NCBI GenBank assembly: GCA_016280345.1
Contig: JAEEGN010000035.1
Span: 1 to 7,336 of the forward strand
From: Selenomonadaceae bacterium
GTDB taxonomy: Bacteria; Bacillota; Negativicutes; Selenomonadales; Selenomonadaceae
Direction of reading: 5' to 3'
DNA: 7,336 bases
Position 1 is the stretch's first letter. Each line of letters starts with the position of its first letter. The notes beneath the pieces were generated by a model. That model had not been told where the DNA came from. It saw nothing but the letters and a program-made list of their open reading frames with translations, and did no database searches. Below, one piece after another: positions 6,152 to 7,336 of the stretch. The position numbers and the translations under genes are program-made.

Positions 6152-6795
6152 GATTCACATCTCCGATTTGTTTCCCCATGCCGATCGTTTGAGGAGCGCG
6201 CCAGGCCCGTATCGTGTGGGTTGACTTCCGGCCGATGGGGCATAGCGTCCCGCTCCGCCCCGTTGGGGCGATACCGGTCTTCTGCCCCCATGGATAGAAG
6301 CGTGGGCTGTTTTTGTTTCGTTCCGCCGGCTGATACCGGCCCTCGAAACTTCCGCCGTCGCCGCGATCGAATCAATGAACGTCAGTGCCTCCTACTGATA
6401 AATACAAGACAGCCTGCCCGAAATTGACGTTTTCCGAAAATTTTGATTTACCCTGTCAATCATCTTCCCTAGGCCAATGTATTGTCAAGGTGATTTTCGG
6501 TTATTACCTTATCAGGCTCCGATGTGATTTGGTTCAGGGAGATCGTTTGCGTGGTTTTGGGGTACCCCCAAGACCAGGGGCCCAATCATCCTGGTGTCGT
6601 GTTCCGGGAATCCCCCCGCAAAAGGAAAAGGCAGGAAGCACGTCGTCTTCCTGCCTTTGTTGGCGCGGTATTTGGTTGCCTTCCCTTGGCCCGGCCGATC
6701 CGATCATGCCCCTTGAGATTCTTGCCCATGACCTCCCTCGCGTACGCCCGGGCCTCTCCCTGCGGGACCCTCTTTCGTCGATGGAATAGGCGTTA
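6152..6795. other. 640-base gap between precursor and maturase genes
   Basis: I find no convincing gene here. A minus-strand frame from TTG 6375 to TGA 6148 has AGGAGG upstream (spacing about 12) and overlaps the maturase start by ATGA, but its 75 residues are Arg-rich and unlike a folded protein. A minus-strand stretch near 6675-6745 reads EARAYAREVMGKNLKG, which looks protein-like but is unidentified. Structural elements are an imperfect hairpin at 6553-6575 containing the palindrome GGGGTACCCC, an ACCAGG/CCTGGT pair (6573-6578, 6590-6595), the terminator at 6627-6658, and a CGCCCC-GTT-GGGGCG hairpin at 6256-6270. No clear minus-strand promoter for the maturase was found; TTGACA copies at 6483-6488 and 6454-6459 lack a good -10. 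Confidence 0.5.
6627..6658. terminator. Hairpin terminator after the first precursor
   Basis: AAAGGCAGGAAG at 6627-6638 pairs perfectly with 6647-6658 (12 bp, 8-base loop). On the minus strand the stem is followed by TTCCTTTTG, so it can end the transcript of the precursor at 6796-7059. This would leave the maturase operon with a separate promoter or dependent on readthrough, which would give more precursor than enzyme. Confidence 0.7.
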
Positions 6796-7059
6796 TCATC
6801 TTTCCCGGCAAGAGGTCGATGACGTCCTGCCCCAGCAGTCGCCTACACCGTAACAGACGCCTTTGCCGCCCGCCACCTGCTTCATTTGCTCCACGTCGAG
6901 GTTGATGTCCTCCATCTCGCAGAGATACGCTTCCGCCTCTTCCTGCGTGAGATCGACGCCCTCGGCCTTCGCCAGCGCCACCAGTTCCTCCGGCGTGTCG
7001 CAGGCCATCGCCTTCCGGATCTGCTCCTCGTTGAGATTCTTGATGGTTTCTTTGTCCAT
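6796..7059 (-). CDS. Nif11-type RiPP precursor with three-Cys core
   Basis: An 87-residue precursor. ATG 7059 follows GAGGGAGGA at good distance. The leader has the Nif11 pattern: IRKAMACDTPEELVALAKAE, GVDLTQEEAEAYL, then an acidic stretch (MEDINLDVEQ), ending in MKQVAGG (59-65). The core after the double Gly is rich in Gly, Ser, Thr and Cys, with Cys69, Cys75 and Cys84, Tyr70 and Trp76, and ends in Arg-Glu-Arg. Spacing of the Cys residues is five then eight. The leader also carries Cys20 and Cys47; Cys20 is shared with the equivalent position of the other two precursors. It has its own promoter (7108-7136) and terminator (6627-6658), so it is a single-gene unit about 640 bases upstream of the maturase. 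It is the most complete and best expressed-looking precursor in the window. Confidence 0.88.
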   Translation of the reverse strand: MDKETIKNLNEEQIRKAMACDTPEELVALAKAEGVDLTQEEAEAYLCEMEDINLDVEQMKQVAGGKGVCYGVGDCWGRTSSTSCRER

Positions 7060-7107
7060 GATGAAGTCCTCCCTCTGCTTTTGGGTCGTTTTTTGGTCCT
7101 TTATTTA

Positions 7108-7136
7108 TATATACGATTCTGAAACGAAAAAAACAA
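7108..7136 (-). promoter_or_regulatory. Promoter for the 6796-7059 precursor
   Basis: On the minus strand TTGTTT (7131-7136) and TATATA (7108-7113) are separated by exactly 17 bases in an AT-rich block. Transcription would start near 7101, leaving a leader of about 40 bases before ATG 7059. This is a good match to the housekeeping sigma consensus. Confidence 0.65.
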
Positions 7137-7180
7137 CGCTTTGGCGAAAAAAAATTAAAATTATTCGGAACGTATCATCG

Positions 7181-7317
7181 CATTTCTCCGGGAGAGGGAC
7201 GGCCAGCCTTGAAACAACCCGGGCGCCGCTTTCCACCGGGTGCTCCGAAGGGCGGCGGGCAAAGCGGGTCGGATGAGGTCCCGCCCGGAAACCGGTTGTT
7301 TTGGCCGCGGAGAAATG
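7181..7317. repeat. Five nested inverted repeats, candidate long-hairpin RNA
   Basis: Perfectly nested complementary pairs are CATTTCTCCG (7181-7190) with 7308-7317, CGGCC (7200-7204) with 7303-7307, AAACAACC (7212-7219) with 7294-7301, CGGGCG (7220-7225) with 7282-7287, and CCGCTTT (7226-7232) with 7261-7267. In all, 36 base pairs are nested in order with asymmetric bulges between them. No open frame of interest runs through it. It could be a small structured RNA on either strand. The minus strand has TATTAT at 7320-7325 just upstream. An outer stem of ATTTCTC-like start and GGAGA-like end is reminiscent of 6S RNA, but it is short for that family and I do not assign it. Confidence 0.5.
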
Positions 7318-7324
7318 GTATAAT
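7296..7324 (+). promoter_or_regulatory. Strong promoter reading out of the window
   Basis: TTGTTT (7296-7301), a 17-base spacer ending in TGG, and a perfect TATAAT (7319-7324) form a near-consensus housekeeping promoter on the plus strand. Its -35 and spacer overlap the right arm of the nested repeat. The gene it drives lies beyond 7336. It points away from the precursor promoter at 7108-7136, so the two are divergent. Confidence 0.65.
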
Positions 7325-7336
7325 AAATAAGTAACG

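Noticed and set aside
6148..6375. 75-residue minus-strand frame overlapping the maturase start by ATGA
   Set aside because: Although AGGAGG lies upstream, the spacing to the TTG is long and the product is Arg-rich and featureless; I kept it only as a note in the gap.
7181..7317. 6S RNA or T-box leader
   Set aside because: The outer stem looks 6S-like, but the element is short, its central part is paired instead of open, and no T-box GGTGG-ACCGCG element is seen; listed only as an unassigned structure.
1..7336. CRISPR array, tRNA, rRNA or insertion sequence
   Set aside because: No regularly spaced repeats, cloverleaf, rRNA segment or transposase motif was found on either strand.

Overview
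The window is about 7.3 kb of moderately GC-rich bacterial DNA. It splits into a decayed left half and a mostly intact right half on the minus strand. The protein families suggest a Bacillota (Firmicutes) member, possibly Negativicutes or gut Clostridia: Nif11-type RiPP leaders, a radical SAM/SPASM maturase, an XRE regulator beside a membrane sensor kinase, and AGGAGG-type ribosome binding sites. This is inferred from family content; no rRNA or other phylogenetic marker is present.

Left half, positions 1-2333. A perfect hairpin terminator (20-45) is followed by a minus-strand gene (94-574) whose well-placed start is out of frame with its body. A minus-strand fragment of a YtcJ-like amidohydrolase (591-1224) carries a stop and two frameshifts. 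Next come plus-strand remnants of an XRE-family DNA-binding protein (1375-1560) and of a multi-pass membrane sensor histidine kinase (1572-2333). The kinase remnant has lost almost its whole catalytic part: the membrane domain runs straight into the last strand of the ATPase domain. I read XRE plus kinase as a dead two-component locus.

Middle, 2334-3632. One intact plus-strand gene (2601-3392) encodes a metallo-beta-lactamase-fold hydrolase with a strong ribosome binding site. A strong terminator (3543-3588) separates it from the converging minus-strand block.

Right half, 3633-7336. This is a RiPP (ribosomally made, post-translationally modified peptide) locus on the minus strand. From upstream to downstream it holds a promoter (7108-7136), a Cys-containing Nif11-type precursor (6796-7059), a terminator (6627-6658), about 640 bases without a convincing gene, a radical SAM/SPASM maturase (4511-6151), a second precursor with no Cys in its core (4264-4494), and a third with a four-Cys core whose leader is interrupted by an in-frame stop directly followed by a new ATG (3919-4158). 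A C-terminal remnant of a HAD-like hydrolase (3633-3887) follows. The three leaders are clearly related while the three cores differ, as expected for one enzyme serving several precursors through a shared leader. No peptidase or exporter is visible.

At the right edge (7181-7317) five nested inverted repeats could fold into one long hairpin RNA. A good plus-strand promoter (7296-7324) overlaps its right arm and reads out of the window.
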